Source of the DNA: Promethearchaeota archaeon
GTDB lineage: Archaea > Asgardarchaeota > Lokiarchaeia > Sigyniarchaeales > SOKP01
Assembly: GCA_030599585.1 (NCBI GenBank)
Contig: JAUVNS010000008.1
Location: 73,628 to 137,627, forward strand
Direction: 5' to 3'
Length of the DNA stretch: 64,000 bases
The notes under the pieces are model-generated. The model saw only the letters and a program-made list of their open reading frames with translations, was not told where the DNA came from and did no database searches. The position numbers and the translations under genes are program-made. Numbering within the stretch: the first letter of the stretch is position 1; the number at the start of each line of letters is the position of its first letter. Of the stretch, positions 32,278 through 42,261 are shown in pieces.

Positions 32278-35200
32278 CTACATCGTTTCCCTATAAATAT
32301 CTACAATTTTCTCTTTTCGAGATTTATTTAGTAATACTTTCATTCCTACTAGAGTAAAAATTATCGATATGGTAAAAATTACTAACATATCTGTTAATGG
32401 AAATACGGGTATATTTGGTAAGCCGCTAGTTAGATTCATAGACACACTTAGAAGTAGACTAGTAGCCCAACCTACGAGGACACCTACTGTTCCACTACTT
32501 AACATAATAATTAACGACTCTATAATAAACATTCTTCCGATTTCTTTCCCTTTTAAACCTAAGGTTCTAATGATGCCTATTTCTTTTTTTCTTTCAATAA
32601 TTGTTGAATAAGAAGACGATAGTAATCCAAATAAACAGATAATTACAGTCGCATTCAAAGTCATAGAGAAAAACACGGTAATAATTGTGAAAAATAATTG
32701 TTGTTGTGCAATCATTTGTTGTAAACTAGTTATCTCAAAATCAAAAGAGTTCTCATTTTCCCTTGTCAGTTTATTCATGATAATCTGTAATGAACTTTGG
32801 GCATTCAGATTGAGTTTAATAAAAATCTTATCTAAGTATGGAATTGGGGGAATATCCATAATAATCATATAAGTTTCTTGAGAAATCATAACTCCACCCA
32901 TATTAGCCGTTGCGGCCGATCTTCCAAATTTTCCAGAAAAGCCTGGCATAGATGCTGCTACTCCAACTATTTTAAATGTATAAATTTCAGACTCATCCCC
33001 CCTCTGTATTGCCATCCGAATAATGTCTCCAAGATACATATCCATACTTAAAGAAATACTCTCTGATATGATACAGGTATAGAGCGGTTGTTCATTGAAC
33101 AATTGTTCGAAAGATAGTTTGATTTCTCCCTGTGTAAATTCCATGTATTTATTGTTGACCGTAGACGGATAAATTTCATCGACGCCTATTAGGCTTATTT
33201 CTTGTGTAGTTAAACCCGCGTAATCCCCAATCTCCGCTGTAAATTCTTTACCTTCTTCAGAATAAATTTGTGTTAAATGGTAAGGGCTGGCAATAACTGA
33301 GGATATCCTCTCGATACCATCAATTTTTAATAATTCTTCCTCGAAACTGCTCGTGAGGATTCTATTTGGATTTACAGGAAAGCCATTATCTTGACTTGTT
33401 TTAAGTCCATTGACAGAGGTGCTAAGAAAATCACCACCCTCACCCCCACCCCCAAATAAGTTAAAACTTTCTACTTCTTCAGGTTCAAGCCATCCTTCTG
33501 TTTCTATTACTAAATCTGAGCCAAAATTCAGGTTAGCACTTACTACGCTCTCGTTCGCTAAGAAGTTAAATACACTCGCAGTAAATATTACAAATGAAAA
33601 AGTAAATGCAAAAGTTATTATCGTGCTTGAGTTCCTTCTGACATATCTAAATATAAAGATTTTATATACTGGTGCTATTTTTTTGGTAAATACTTGAAAA
33701 AAACTAATGAACATTCTTAAAATTAAAGGTAAAAGGCCCAATCCTGCCAATGTCATTCCGATCAAAAATACTAATAACAAAGCTATTAGTGTTCCGGACA
33801 TCAAAGCAGCGTCTCCCGTATTTAATATCCTAGGGATAACAAACATTACAAATGCTCCATTGGCGGCCAATATAATACCAACTATTAAAAGCTTATAGTT
33901 TACAGAAGCCTTTTTTTTAAGTTTATATAACACATCCTCCTTACGATATGGATGGATAGATTCTATTAATTGGAGTTGCATAACTTTAACAGCAGGGGAG
34001 ATACTAACAATAAGCCCTACACTTATTCCAATGATATAAGCAATTAAAAAAGACCAAATTGTCGACGAGAAAGTTATATTTCCTGCTAAACCGGGAATCG
34101 ATTCCGCTACAACACTCCCTGCTATCGGAAGTACGATATATTGAGTTCCTAATTGAGCCAGAATCAAACCTAATATCGTTCCAATATTACATAGCAACAA
34201 TCCTTGTACTAAAACTATTATTAAATTATAACGCTTGGTTGCTCCCAGTGTTCTAAAGATTCCAAATTCTCTTATACGTTCCTCAACAGAAGTTTTTAAA
34301 ATTCCGTTGATTAAAACACCAGATATTAACATAGAGATCATTGTGACAAATACAAAAATTATCGTCAACCCGACGCTAAACATTTCAGAATAACCTAAGA
34401 TGTCTAATTTGGGTAAGTTTATAGTATACTCGTTTAATCCGATTAGTAGTTGAACTTTCCCCGCTAATTTCTTGACCCGTTTTTCCGAACCATCGATATC
34501 CCTTGCGTCATACAAACTTTCCTCGTCTTTTAAAGTTAAAATTAATTCGTTACATTTTCCATTGAATGTTGTGTTGCCAAAGGTATCATAAATTGTATCT
34601 ATATCAACAACAATCAAGGGTCGGTTCGCAAATACTATTGGCCATTTCAATTGAAAATCAAAAATCCTATGTATGGTAAAATTTTTCACTCTGTAATAGG
34701 ATGTATTTCCGTGCCATATTCCCATTCTAATTTCAATTGTATCGTTCTCAGCGTATTTAATTTCGTCGTTTAAGCCATAATATATAGCACATTGATCCAA
34801 AGCTAAATTGGAAATCGCTAACAAATCGTTAGTATCAGGCTTTAAAAAACTCCCAAATTGAAGTTGGTTTTCTAATTCAAAATCGATACCCGATATAATA
34901 ACATTTCTCCTTTTATTTTCTAATTCTTGGGTTTCAAAACCCTTAGAATAGTTAACATTTCCCCATAGACTCATCCTAGGAATAAAGGATTCAACTTCTT
35001 CTATATTATTTCCAATTGTTTCTATTACTGGCTGATAACTGAAATAATTCGACCGATTATAAGGTTCGCCGTTATAATGTCTTACGGAAACATTAAAATC
35101 TTGTTGACCTGCATCAATACTAAGATAATCAATGAAAGTGACTGCTATAGAATCTGATAAAAATAGAATTAACGCTAGAAGTCCAATAGAAACTGTAATT

Positions 35201-35283
35201 CCTAATACCCCAACAAAGGTCCTGGTCTTGTGACGGACGAAATCTTTTAAGGCGTATTTAAATACTATTTTTATGTTAGTCAT
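32278..35283 (-). CDS. FtsX/MacB-type ABC transporter permease (large)
   Basis: ERIREFGIFRTLGATKRYN and ERKKEIGIIRTLGLKGKEIGRMFIIESLIIML motifs; paralogous in layout to 20509..23475. Confidence 0.85.
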   Translation of the reverse strand: MTNIKIVFKYALKDFVRHKTRTFVGVLGITVSIGLLALILFLSDSIAVTFIDYLSIDAGQQDFNVSVRHYNGEPYNRSNYFSYQPVIETIGNNIEEVESFIPRMSLWGNVNYSKGFETQELENKRRNVIISGIDFELENQLQFGSFLKPDTNDLLAISNLALDQCAIYYGLNDEIKYAENDTIEIRMGIWHGNTSYYRVKNFTIHRIFDFQLKWPIVFANRPLIVVDIDTIYDTFGNTTFNGKCNELILTLKDEESLYDARDIDGSEKRVKKLAGKVQLLIGLNEYTINLPKLDILGYSEMFSVGLTIIFVFVTMISMLISGVLINGILKTSVEERIREFGIFRTLGATKRYNLIIVLVQGLLLCNIGTILGLILAQLGTQYIVLPIAGSVVAESIPGLAGNITFSSTIWSFLIAYIIGISVGLIVSISPAVKVMQLQLIESIHPYRKEDVLYKLKKKASVNYKLLIVGIILAANGAFVMFVIPRILNTGDAALMSGTLIALLLVFLIGMTLAGLGLLPLILRMFISFFQVFTKKIAPVYKIFIFRYVRRNSSTIITFAFTFSFVIFTASVFNFLANESVVSANLNFGSDLVIETEGWLEPEEVESFNLFGGGGEGGDFLSTSVNGLKTSQDNGFPVNPNRILTSSFEEELLKIDGIERISSVIASPYHLTQIYSEEGKEFTAEIGDYAGLTTQEISLIGVDEIYPSTVNNKYMEFTQGEIKLSFEQLFNEQPLYTCIISESISLSMDMYLGDIIRMAIQRGDESEIYTFKIVGVAASMPGFSGKFGRSAATANMGGVMISQETYMIIMDIPPIPYLDKIFIKLNLNAQSSLQIIMNKLTRENENSFDFEITSLQQMIAQQQLFFTIITVFFSMTLNATVIICLFGLLSSSYSTIIERKKEIGIIRTLGLKGKEIGRMFIIESLIIMLSSGTVGVLVGWATSLLLSVSMNLTSGLPNIPVFPLTDMLVIFTISIIFTLVGMKVLLNKSRKEKIVDIYRETM

Positions 35284-35333
35284 TCGAATTATTGCGATAA
35301 AACGTACTTTTATAATAAAATAGATGAATTATA

Positions 35334-36512
35334 TCAATCTAAAATTAATTCGTCTCCCGAAATTTGTCCACTAATATTATTTTCTTCTATAAGTTCATCC
35401 AAAATATCGTTAAAATGCTCTGGAAGGTTTGAAACGATCGGAATTGGGATGCTATTTTTAATATCACTAACTTTTATATTGGTTTTACCTTGAGACGCAT
35501 ACAAGTATTTAAATATCAGACTCTTGCATTTTTCCTTATTAATTTCGGCGTCCGTTTTCCTTTTATACTGCATAATTTCTGTTTCTTTTAGGCCTCCAAT
35601 TTTCCCCTCGTGAGTTAATTTACCATCTCTCATGTGATAAACTTTACTAGCGAATTCAGAAACCGCAGCATCGTGAGAAACCGATATAAATGTTGCTCCT
35701 TTTTTATTTAAATCTCTAATAAGATTCAAAATCATAATACCGGTCTTGGAGTCTAAGTCACCCGTCGGTTCGTCGAGAATTACTATGGCTGGATCGTTTG
35801 CAAATGCTCTTGCAATCGCTACCCTTTGTTGTTCTCCACCACTTAATTCTGATGGCGTATGGTGAGAACGTTCATCCAATCCTACGAGGCTTAGTAAATC
35901 CATAGCTTTTTTTCTCTTACCTCTTTTACTTAACTTCCCAGAAAAATGTAAAGGGACCATCACATTTTCTAAAGCTGTCATCTGTGGTAGTAAATTATAG
36001 AATTGAAATACAAAGCCAATACTTTCTCTTCTTATTTCTGCTAAATCGTTGTCATTAAGCATAGATATATTACGCCCTTCCAAGTAAATTTTTCCCCTCG
36101 TAGGTGTATCCAATCCGCCTACTAGGTTCAAAAGTGTTGTTTTGCCACTTCCTGAAGGACCCATTATATCTATAAAATTTCCTTTATCAATCGTTAAATC
36201 AACGCCGCGTAGGGCCGCCACGGCTGTGGTTCCAAGTAAATATGTCTTGTGCAAGTTCTCAACAACAATTAAATGGTCATAATCTCTGCCTACTTCTTTT
36301 TCTTGTTTTAATTCTAATTTGATTTTCTTTCTTTCTTCACGAGAGAGGGTAAGTGATTCCATTTTCTGCTTTTTTAATGTATTTTTTTGTTTTTTCATTT
36401 GCCATTTTCGAAAATCTTTACTTTCGTTTCCCTTCCATATCGCAAGTTTTCCAGTTTCGTTTTCGTATTCATCCATTTCCGGAGACTTTTTAACAATTCT
36501 TCTTTCAGACAT
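35334..36512 (-). CDS. MacB/LolD-type ABC transporter ATP-binding protein with N- and C-terminal extensions
   Basis: Walker A GPSGSGKTTLL; LSGGEQQRVAIARAFANDPAIVILDEPTGDLDS; C-terminal ~70 aa winged-helix-like extension. Confidence 0.95.
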   Translation of the reverse strand: MSERRIVKKSPEMDEYENETGKLAIWKGNESKDFRKWQMKKQKNTLKKQKMESLTLSREERKKIKLELKQEKEVGRDYDHLIVVENLHKTYLLGTTAVAALRGVDLTIDKGNFIDIMGPSGSGKTTLLNLVGGLDTPTRGKIYLEGRNISMLNDNDLAEIRRESIGFVFQFYNLLPQMTALENVMVPLHFSGKLSKRGKRKKAMDLLSLVGLDERSHHTPSELSGGEQQRVAIARAFANDPAIVILDEPTGDLDSKTGIMILNLIRDLNKKGATFISVSHDAAVSEFASKVYHMRDGKLTHEGKIGGLKETEIMQYKRKTDAEINKEKCKSLIFKYLYASQGKTNIKVSDIKNSIPIPIVSNLPEHFNDILDELIEENNISGQISGDELILD

Positions 36513-36687
36513 TAAGTTTAACCCCTTTTTGAGTATAGAAATATAAATTATAGAACAAATACTAATATAATCATAACTGCAGTAGAATTAGAAGTATTAG
36601 GAATGTTTTAAACCTTAAGATTCTATTATATTCGAACATCTAATAAATATAATTTTAGATATATGATGATTGAAATAGGAGTGAAAT

Positions 36688-37410
36688 TCATTTTCCTTCT
36701 AGGTATTTTAAAATTTTTAGACTAATATTTTTCTCAGCATCTTTATGTGTTCTAAATATTTCTGATTTTAAGTTATTAGGTAGTTTAATCAGCTCTTTCT
36801 GGTTATTATCAACTATTTCTGGGTTTTTCGCGACCCAATGAGTATCATTATCTGGACCTAGCTTTTCATAATCAAACTTTATCGTAGGTGTTATCTTGAA
36901 TTTATTCTGTAAATATTCTAGAAGCTGGTTTTTGTATAAGTGTGGTGATTCCTTTATTAACAATTCCCAATCAGTTATAAATCTATCAATAATTATTTTT
37001 TCAACAACTTGTAAATTATTCCCTGAATCGATAAAAATCGCTCCACATATCGCTTCGAATATGTCTGCAAGTATCGAACTGTCTTTTACTCTTTGCTTTT
37101 TTGAGGAAAAAATGTATTTCCACAATTCCATTCCCATCGCTATTTTATGAAAAGTTTGATTATCCTCTAAGCGTAGTTTAGTTTTAGTTAAGTTGCCAGG
37201 GTCAATTTCACCTTTACTATAGAGCTTCAAACTAAAGAGTAATTTGATTACAGCATCTCCAAGTGTTTCGAGGATCTGATAAGAAGAAGTGTTATTTTCG
37301 TTAGCAAATTGGGATGTAGTTAAGGCTTGAAGCAGTATTTCTGGTTTATTAAAACGATAATTTATAAAATCTTGAAATTGATTTAGTATCTTTTCTGTAA
37401 TCTTATTCAT
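36688..37410 (-). CDS. rnc: Ribonuclease III-like protein
   Basis: ILETLGDAVIKLL and ILADIFEAICGAIFIDSG match the RNase III acidic motifs; degenerate dsRBD-like C-terminus KNQLLEYLQNKFKITPTIKFDYEKLGPDNDTHW. Confidence 0.85.
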   Translation of the reverse strand: MNKITEKILNQFQDFINYRFNKPEILLQALTTSQFANENNTSSYQILETLGDAVIKLLFSLKLYSKGEIDPGNLTKTKLRLEDNQTFHKIAMGMELWKYIFSSKKQRVKDSSILADIFEAICGAIFIDSGNNLQVVEKIIIDRFITDWELLIKESPHLYKNQLLEYLQNKFKITPTIKFDYEKLGPDNDTHWVAKNPEIVDNNQKELIKLPNNLKSEIFRTHKDAEKNISLKILKYLEGK

Positions 37411-37464
37411 ACTTATATAAAATGAAGGGATAAATTTAAAAATTTAAATAAAGTTAGTTAGTAT

Positions 37465-37896
37465 ATGGAGCGAGAAAACATATTAAAAGCTCTTTCACTT
37501 ATAGAAGACTTCGAGCAAAAAAATGTAGAAATAGATGAAATTCTTTCAAACTTGCCGATATTCTCTCGTATTGAACTTCTTCAGGAGATCACTCGAGATA
37601 TTATTGAACAGAATAGTATTATTAAAGAACATGGATTTCCTAAGGAAAATATCTGTGATCCCGAATCGTCAAATCAAGAGGTCTCATCAATAAATATATT
37701 AATTGATAATCTCGTTTCAACTATTCAAAAAAACCCTTCCAAGAAAGTGCTCTATTTAAGGTTATTCCTTGATAAATTTAAAGATATTTCTGATCAAGAT
37801 AAAAATGTTGTTATTCAGTCTATAAAAGATGAAGATTCTAAAGGTTTAAAAGAAAAAATATTATCTATTTTAAAAGTATTCAAATTGGAAGGATGA
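37465..37896 (+). CDS. Hypothetical protein
   Basis: 143 aa open frame, charged and helical; no family recognised. Confidence 0.5.
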   Translation: MERENILKALSLIEDFEQKNVEIDEILSNLPIFSRIELLQEITRDIIEQNSIIKEHGFPKENICDPESSNQEVSSINILIDNLVSTIQKNPSKKVLYLRLFLDKFKDISDQDKNVVIQSIKDEDSKGLKEKILSILKVFKLEG

Positions 37897-37963
37897 ATAG
37901 AAAAAAATAGATTTTATATGTTATCGATTTTAATTACTATACCCTGTTTGAACTTGTCTTATC

Positions 37964-38377
37964 CTATGCAGGTTCAACTTCATATTCAAACAGTTTCATT
38001 AAAATTAGAACATTTTTAATACTTTTTATTTTGATCCGGAAAGTGATGACTTTCCAAATAATTGATCCTATTGAAATATCATCCCCTCCCAAGATGTCTG
38101 CAAACACATTGGTTTTTGTTTCTATAAAACCATCCCAACCGAGAGCTTTTTTCGATATGCTCGATTTTGGGTTGTTTTCAATGCCCTCAACATAGATTTT
38201 ACCCTTTTCTATCACTAGAAGGGCAGCTTGTTTTCCATCTTTGGGGTTTAAAAGAATTTTGATTAAAGAATCCTTATAATCTTCTTTAAATTGCTCGATT
38301 GTGTTAAGAACTTCTACTTCTTTAGCCACAACCTTAGCTATTCCTTTTAACCGCTTCTTTTTTTCTTCTTCATTCAT
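37964..38377 (-). CDS. SCP2 sterol-binding-domain-like protein
   Basis: KDGKQAALLVIEKGKIYVEGIENNPKSSISKKALGWDGFIETKTNVFADILGGDDISIGSIIWKVITFRIKIKSIKNVLILMKLF resembles the SCP2 fold pattern. Confidence 0.5.
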   Translation of the reverse strand: MNEEEKKKRLKGIAKVVAKEVEVLNTIEQFKEDYKDSLIKILLNPKDGKQAALLVIEKGKIYVEGIENNPKSSISKKALGWDGFIETKTNVFADILGGDDISIGSIIWKVITFRIKIKSIKNVLILMKLFEYEVEPA

Positions 38378-38535
38378 AGCTAATCATTTTTACATTAATG
38401 TAAAATAGCGATACCTTAATTTCCTATCCTAATAAGTCTAATAATAGTAAAATATCTATAAAATTGTCTTTTTTAATGTTTAAATCTAAGAAGAAGAATG
38501 ATTCTCATTCGGAGAGATGTTATCGCTCCGTGAGG

Positions 38536-38865
38536 TTAATAACTCTCAGCACCACCAGCATCAAAGAATTCTTCAAAAGCTTTTCTATCCTGGGCAGAAA
38601 TTTTGGTATTACCCATAGTTTCTTTTACAACTATAGGAGCCGACTCCTTCTCGTCGTGTCTGATTTTTTTAACTATCTTAAAATCATCTGGTTCGGCTTC
38701 TAAATCGAATTCTTTATCGCAAGCTTTGCAATATAATTTATTGTTTTTTGTCGGAATGATGAAATTATCACAATCTGGGCAGAACTTCATGGTTTCGATT
38801 ATCACTAATTTTTCGTTTTTTACTTTTTTAATCCTTAAGTGTCTTGTATAATCTTCTATCGTCAA
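38536..38865 (-). CDS. RPB9/TFS N-terminal-type zinc-ribbon protein
   Basis: MKFCPDCDNFIIPTKNNKLYCKACDKEFDLE resembles the N-terminal ribbon of RpoM/TFS; the C-terminal TFIIS ribbon is absent. Internal ATG at MKFCPDC is an alternative start. Confidence 0.55.
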   Translation of the reverse strand: MTIEDYTRHLRIKKVKNEKLVIIETMKFCPDCDNFIIPTKNNKLYCKACDKEFDLEAEPDDFKIVKKIRHDEKESAPIVVKETMGNTKISAQDRKAFEEFFDAGGAESY

Positions 38866-39124
38866 TTAATATGTAAAATAGTTAACATTTATAAATTTAA
38901 TGGCGTCCAATGAGAAAAGTTGAGTTCAGATATTTAAACATTTCTATTACGTTATTATTGTATAACAAATGAAAAGGTTAGGATAGTTTAATTTATACAA
39001 GTGAAGGGTATGAGAAGTTATATGTTTATATTCAATCGATTTAAATTTAGCAAAAATACATATTTAATTAAAAAGTAATATTAAATTTTCTCAGCAAATG
39101 TAATTTTTAAGTGAGTTTTATACA

Positions 39125-39859
39125 ATGAGCCATTCGAAAAATCAAATTTTAATTATGGGACATCGTGGAGCAAGTATAATTGTTCCCGAAAATACTTTAA
39201 AAGCTTTTGAAAAAGCTATTGATCTTAAAGCGGATTTTATTGAGTTTGATGTTCAAGAAACCCTTGATGGAGAGTTGGTGATAACTCACGACGAAGATAT
39301 TAAAAGAATAACTGGTCAGGATGGAATAATCTCTAAAATGACTCTCAATGAATTAAAAATGTTGGATTTTGGTGAAGGTGAAAAGATTCCTACATTGGAA
39401 GAATTAGTTAAATTAACAAAAAATAGGATTAAATTAAATTGTGAAATCAAGGTTAAAGGAATAACTGAAAAGGTGATAAAAATTTTTCGAAAATGGGATA
39501 TTCTCAACACAACTATAGTGAGTTCTTTTATCCATGAAGAACTCTTGGCTATTCAAAAATTAGCACCTTCGGTAAGATTAGCGTCACTTGAACCAACTCC
39601 CGGGACAATAAAAATCGATTGGGTTAGAAAGAAGGAGATGATCGAATACTGTATTAACAATAAATTTTACGCAATAAATCCAATTGTTATGATGGTAGAT
39701 CAGCAGTTCATTGATTATGCCCATGCGAATGATATTAAGGTCTTTCCTTGGACAGTTGATTCGAGAATATCTATAAAAAAACTCATAAGACTGGGTGCTG
39801 ATGGGATAATAACTAATGATATCACTAAAGTAAAAGATATTATTAAATCATTTTCTTAA
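39125..39859 (+). CDS. Glycerophosphodiester phosphodiesterase (copy 1)
   Basis: GHRGASIIVPENTLKAFEKAIDLKADFIEFDVQETLDGELVITHDEDI. Confidence 0.93.
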   Translation: MSHSKNQILIMGHRGASIIVPENTLKAFEKAIDLKADFIEFDVQETLDGELVITHDEDIKRITGQDGIISKMTLNELKMLDFGEGEKIPTLEELVKLTKNRIKLNCEIKVKGITEKVIKIFRKWDILNTTIVSSFIHEELLAIQKLAPSVRLASLEPTPGTIKIDWVRKKEMIEYCINNKFYAINPIVMMVDQQFIDYAHANDIKVFPWTVDSRISIKKLIRLGADGIITNDITKVKDIIKSFS

Positions 39860-39907
39860 AAATTAAGATTAGAAGAGGTAATACTCACGAAAGAAAAAAA
39901 TGTTGAT

Positions 39908-40606
39908 GTGCTTGTAATCGGACACAAGGGCGCGAGCTCAATAGCTCCAGAAAACACATTAAAAGCATTTCAGAAAGCTATTGAATTACATGCGGATTAT
40001 GTGGAATTTGACTCACATTTAACTAAAGATGGTGAAATTGTCATCATTCATGATGCGGATACGTTTAGTTTAACTGGAGTCCATGGTTTGATTAGGGATA
40101 AAACCTTAAAAGAAGTAAAGAAGTTAAATGCGGGTGAAGGCGAGCGAATACCCACGTTACAGGAACTCGTAGCTATTGCTAAAGGCAAAATTGGGCTCCA
40201 ATTGGAAATAAAATCTACAGGACTCCTTGAAAGGATGGTAAAAATTTTAAGAAAAGAAAATTTAATTCAAAATTCTATTGTTAGCTGTTTTATGTTTGAT
40301 GAACTTTTAAAATTAAAGGAAATCGAGCCGAAATTAAAAATAGGTTTCTTACTACCAGCTGAATTAGTGCGATCACGAATAATAAAAAGAAAAATTTTAA
40401 AATGTGAAAAAGAGGGTTTTTATGCCATCCATCCACATTTTAATACAGTTGATAAAGAGATTGTTGATTTTGCTCATACAAACGGTCTTAAAGTTAATGT
40501 ATGGACTGTAAACGATCGTAATTCTATGAAAAAATTAATCCAAATGGGCGTTGATGGGATAATTACTGATGATATTTCGCTCGCTCTTAAAACAATCAGT
40601 TCATAA
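39908..40606 (+). CDS. Glycerophosphodiester phosphodiesterase (copy 2; GTG start)
   Basis: GHKGASSIAPENTLKAFQKAIELHADYVEFDSHLTKDGEIVIIHDAD; tandem paralog of the preceding gene. Confidence 0.92.
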   Translation: MLVIGHKGASSIAPENTLKAFQKAIELHADYVEFDSHLTKDGEIVIIHDADTFSLTGVHGLIRDKTLKEVKKLNAGEGERIPTLQELVAIAKGKIGLQLEIKSTGLLERMVKILRKENLIQNSIVSCFMFDELLKLKEIEPKLKIGFLLPAELVRSRIIKRKILKCEKEGFYAIHPHFNTVDKEIVDFAHTNGLKVNVWTVNDRNSMKKLIQMGVDGIITDDISLALKTISS

Positions 40607-40701
40607 AATTATATTAACAACTGAAGTAAACACAATAAAATATTTTAGTCAAGTTCTATTATATTTGTTAATAATTATTACGAATTTTTCTTAGTTTAAC
40701 A

Positions 40702-42189
40702 ATGTCTTCATTACAAAAATCATCTATAGATTTTAAACGATTATTCTTTCCAAGAGCTATCGGTATTATTGGAGCAAGTCATCATCCTGCAGGTGGTGGT
40801 TTTTTTGTTCGATCATTGAAAGGTAAATTCAAAGGAACAACCTATTTATTTAATCCAAGATTAGCTGGAAAAACATTACATGGTCAGAAAGTTTACTCAT
40901 CAATCCTGGAAATTTCTGAACCAATAGATTATGTTATTATTGCGGTTCCTGCACGCCTGGTTCCAAAAGTTTTAGATGAAGTAGGTCAAAAGTCCGTTCC
41001 CTTTTGCACAATTTTCTCTTCAGGATTCCGCGAAGTTGGTAACGAGGATTTAGAAAAAATAACTCTTGAAACAGCTCGTAAACATAAAATACGTATCATT
41101 GGCCCAAATTGTATTGGTGTATATAATCCGAAAGGTGGATTATTTTTTGCTTACGAACAATCCCGTAAGTATGGAAATTTCGGAGGAATTTTTCAATCAG
41201 GAGGAATTGCTCAAAATATATCCCAACTCATAGTATCTTATGGCTTGTATGCATCTAAATTCGTCTCTATAGGGAATTCCCTCGACTTATCTCCAGTTGA
41301 ATTTTTAGAATATTTCTTAAAAGACGAGTATACAAAAATTATTGGCTTATACATTGAGAGTCTAAGGAATATTGAACAAGGAAGAAAATTTATGGATATT
41401 GTTAAAGAGTGTAATTTAAACCGTAAACCTATTATTCTTTGGCGGGCAGGATACGGAGAAGCAACTAAAAAAGCGATATTATCTCACACAGGAGGTTTGG
41501 CGGGTAACAACGAAATTTGGAAGGCTGTAGGAAAACAAACTGGGAGTTGCATAGTAAATAACTCAAATGAACTTGCTGCGTTAGCATCTGCTTTTAATTT
41601 AACTCGTTTACCTAATTCACGAAATGTTGGCGTGATTGGTATTGGTGGGGGTTCAACAATAGAAGCGATAGATATTCTAGAAAAGTACAACCTAACAATT
41701 CCTCAATTATCAGAGAAAAGTATTAGTAAAATGAAAAGATTCGTCCCTGATGTAAACACTAACTTATCAAATCCCATAGATCTAGGTGGGATGGGAATTC
41801 AACCCAATATCTACTATCGTACGATATTAGCGCTTGATAAAGATCCTAACATTTCTTCTATTATTTTTATTAAAGATCCCGAGAGATTTGGAGGATTTTC
41901 TGACTTAATGGAAGAATTAGGCTACGGAGCATTAGATCTAAATAAAGAATTTATCCGATACATATCAAAAGCGAAGAGTGTATGTACAAAACCTATGTAT
42001 TGCGTCATGCTGAAAATCAACGAGGGATTTGAAGAGTATAAAAGTAGATACAAATTCAAGCTAAAATTACTTAATCGAAATGTTCCAGTATTTGAATCCT
42101 TAGATCTCGCAGGAACTGTTTTGGATAAACTAAATTCGTATCGAGAATTCTTACAAAAGCATAAAAAATATCCAAAAAGCAAAGATTAA
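40702..42189 (+). CDS. ADP-forming acyl-CoA synthetase, alpha-like (CoA-binding/ligase)
   Basis: RAIGIIGASHHPAGGG; CoA-binding domain; GPNCIGVYNP; ILSHTGGLAGNNEIWKAVGKQTG. Confidence 0.88.
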   Translation: MSSLQKSSIDFKRLFFPRAIGIIGASHHPAGGGFFVRSLKGKFKGTTYLFNPRLAGKTLHGQKVYSSILEISEPIDYVIIAVPARLVPKVLDEVGQKSVPFCTIFSSGFREVGNEDLEKITLETARKHKIRIIGPNCIGVYNPKGGLFFAYEQSRKYGNFGGIFQSGGIAQNISQLIVSYGLYASKFVSIGNSLDLSPVEFLEYFLKDEYTKIIGLYIESLRNIEQGRKFMDIVKECNLNRKPIILWRAGYGEATKKAILSHTGGLAGNNEIWKAVGKQTGSCIVNNSNELAALASAFNLTRLPNSRNVGVIGIGGGSTIEAIDILEKYNLTIPQLSEKSISKMKRFVPDVNTNLSNPIDLGGMGIQPNIYYRTILALDKDPNISSIIFIKDPERFGGFSDLMEELGYGALDLNKEFIRYISKAKSVCTKPMYCVMLKINEGFEEYKSRYKFKLKLLNRNVPVFESLDLAGTVLDKLNSYREFLQKHKKYPKSKD

Positions 42190-42261
42190 AATCGTATATT
42201 AAAGTTTTATCACGCATACTATTAATTTAACCGTTTTTTAAATTTCCTTTCAGGAATCTTT

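Noticed and set aside
20558-34256. Many ORF-track plus-strand ORFs of 60-140 aa inside the ABC/subtilase cluster
   Set aside because: They lie antisense to long, well-supported minus-strand genes, and their low-complexity Ile/Pro/Asn composition reflects codon-complement artefacts.
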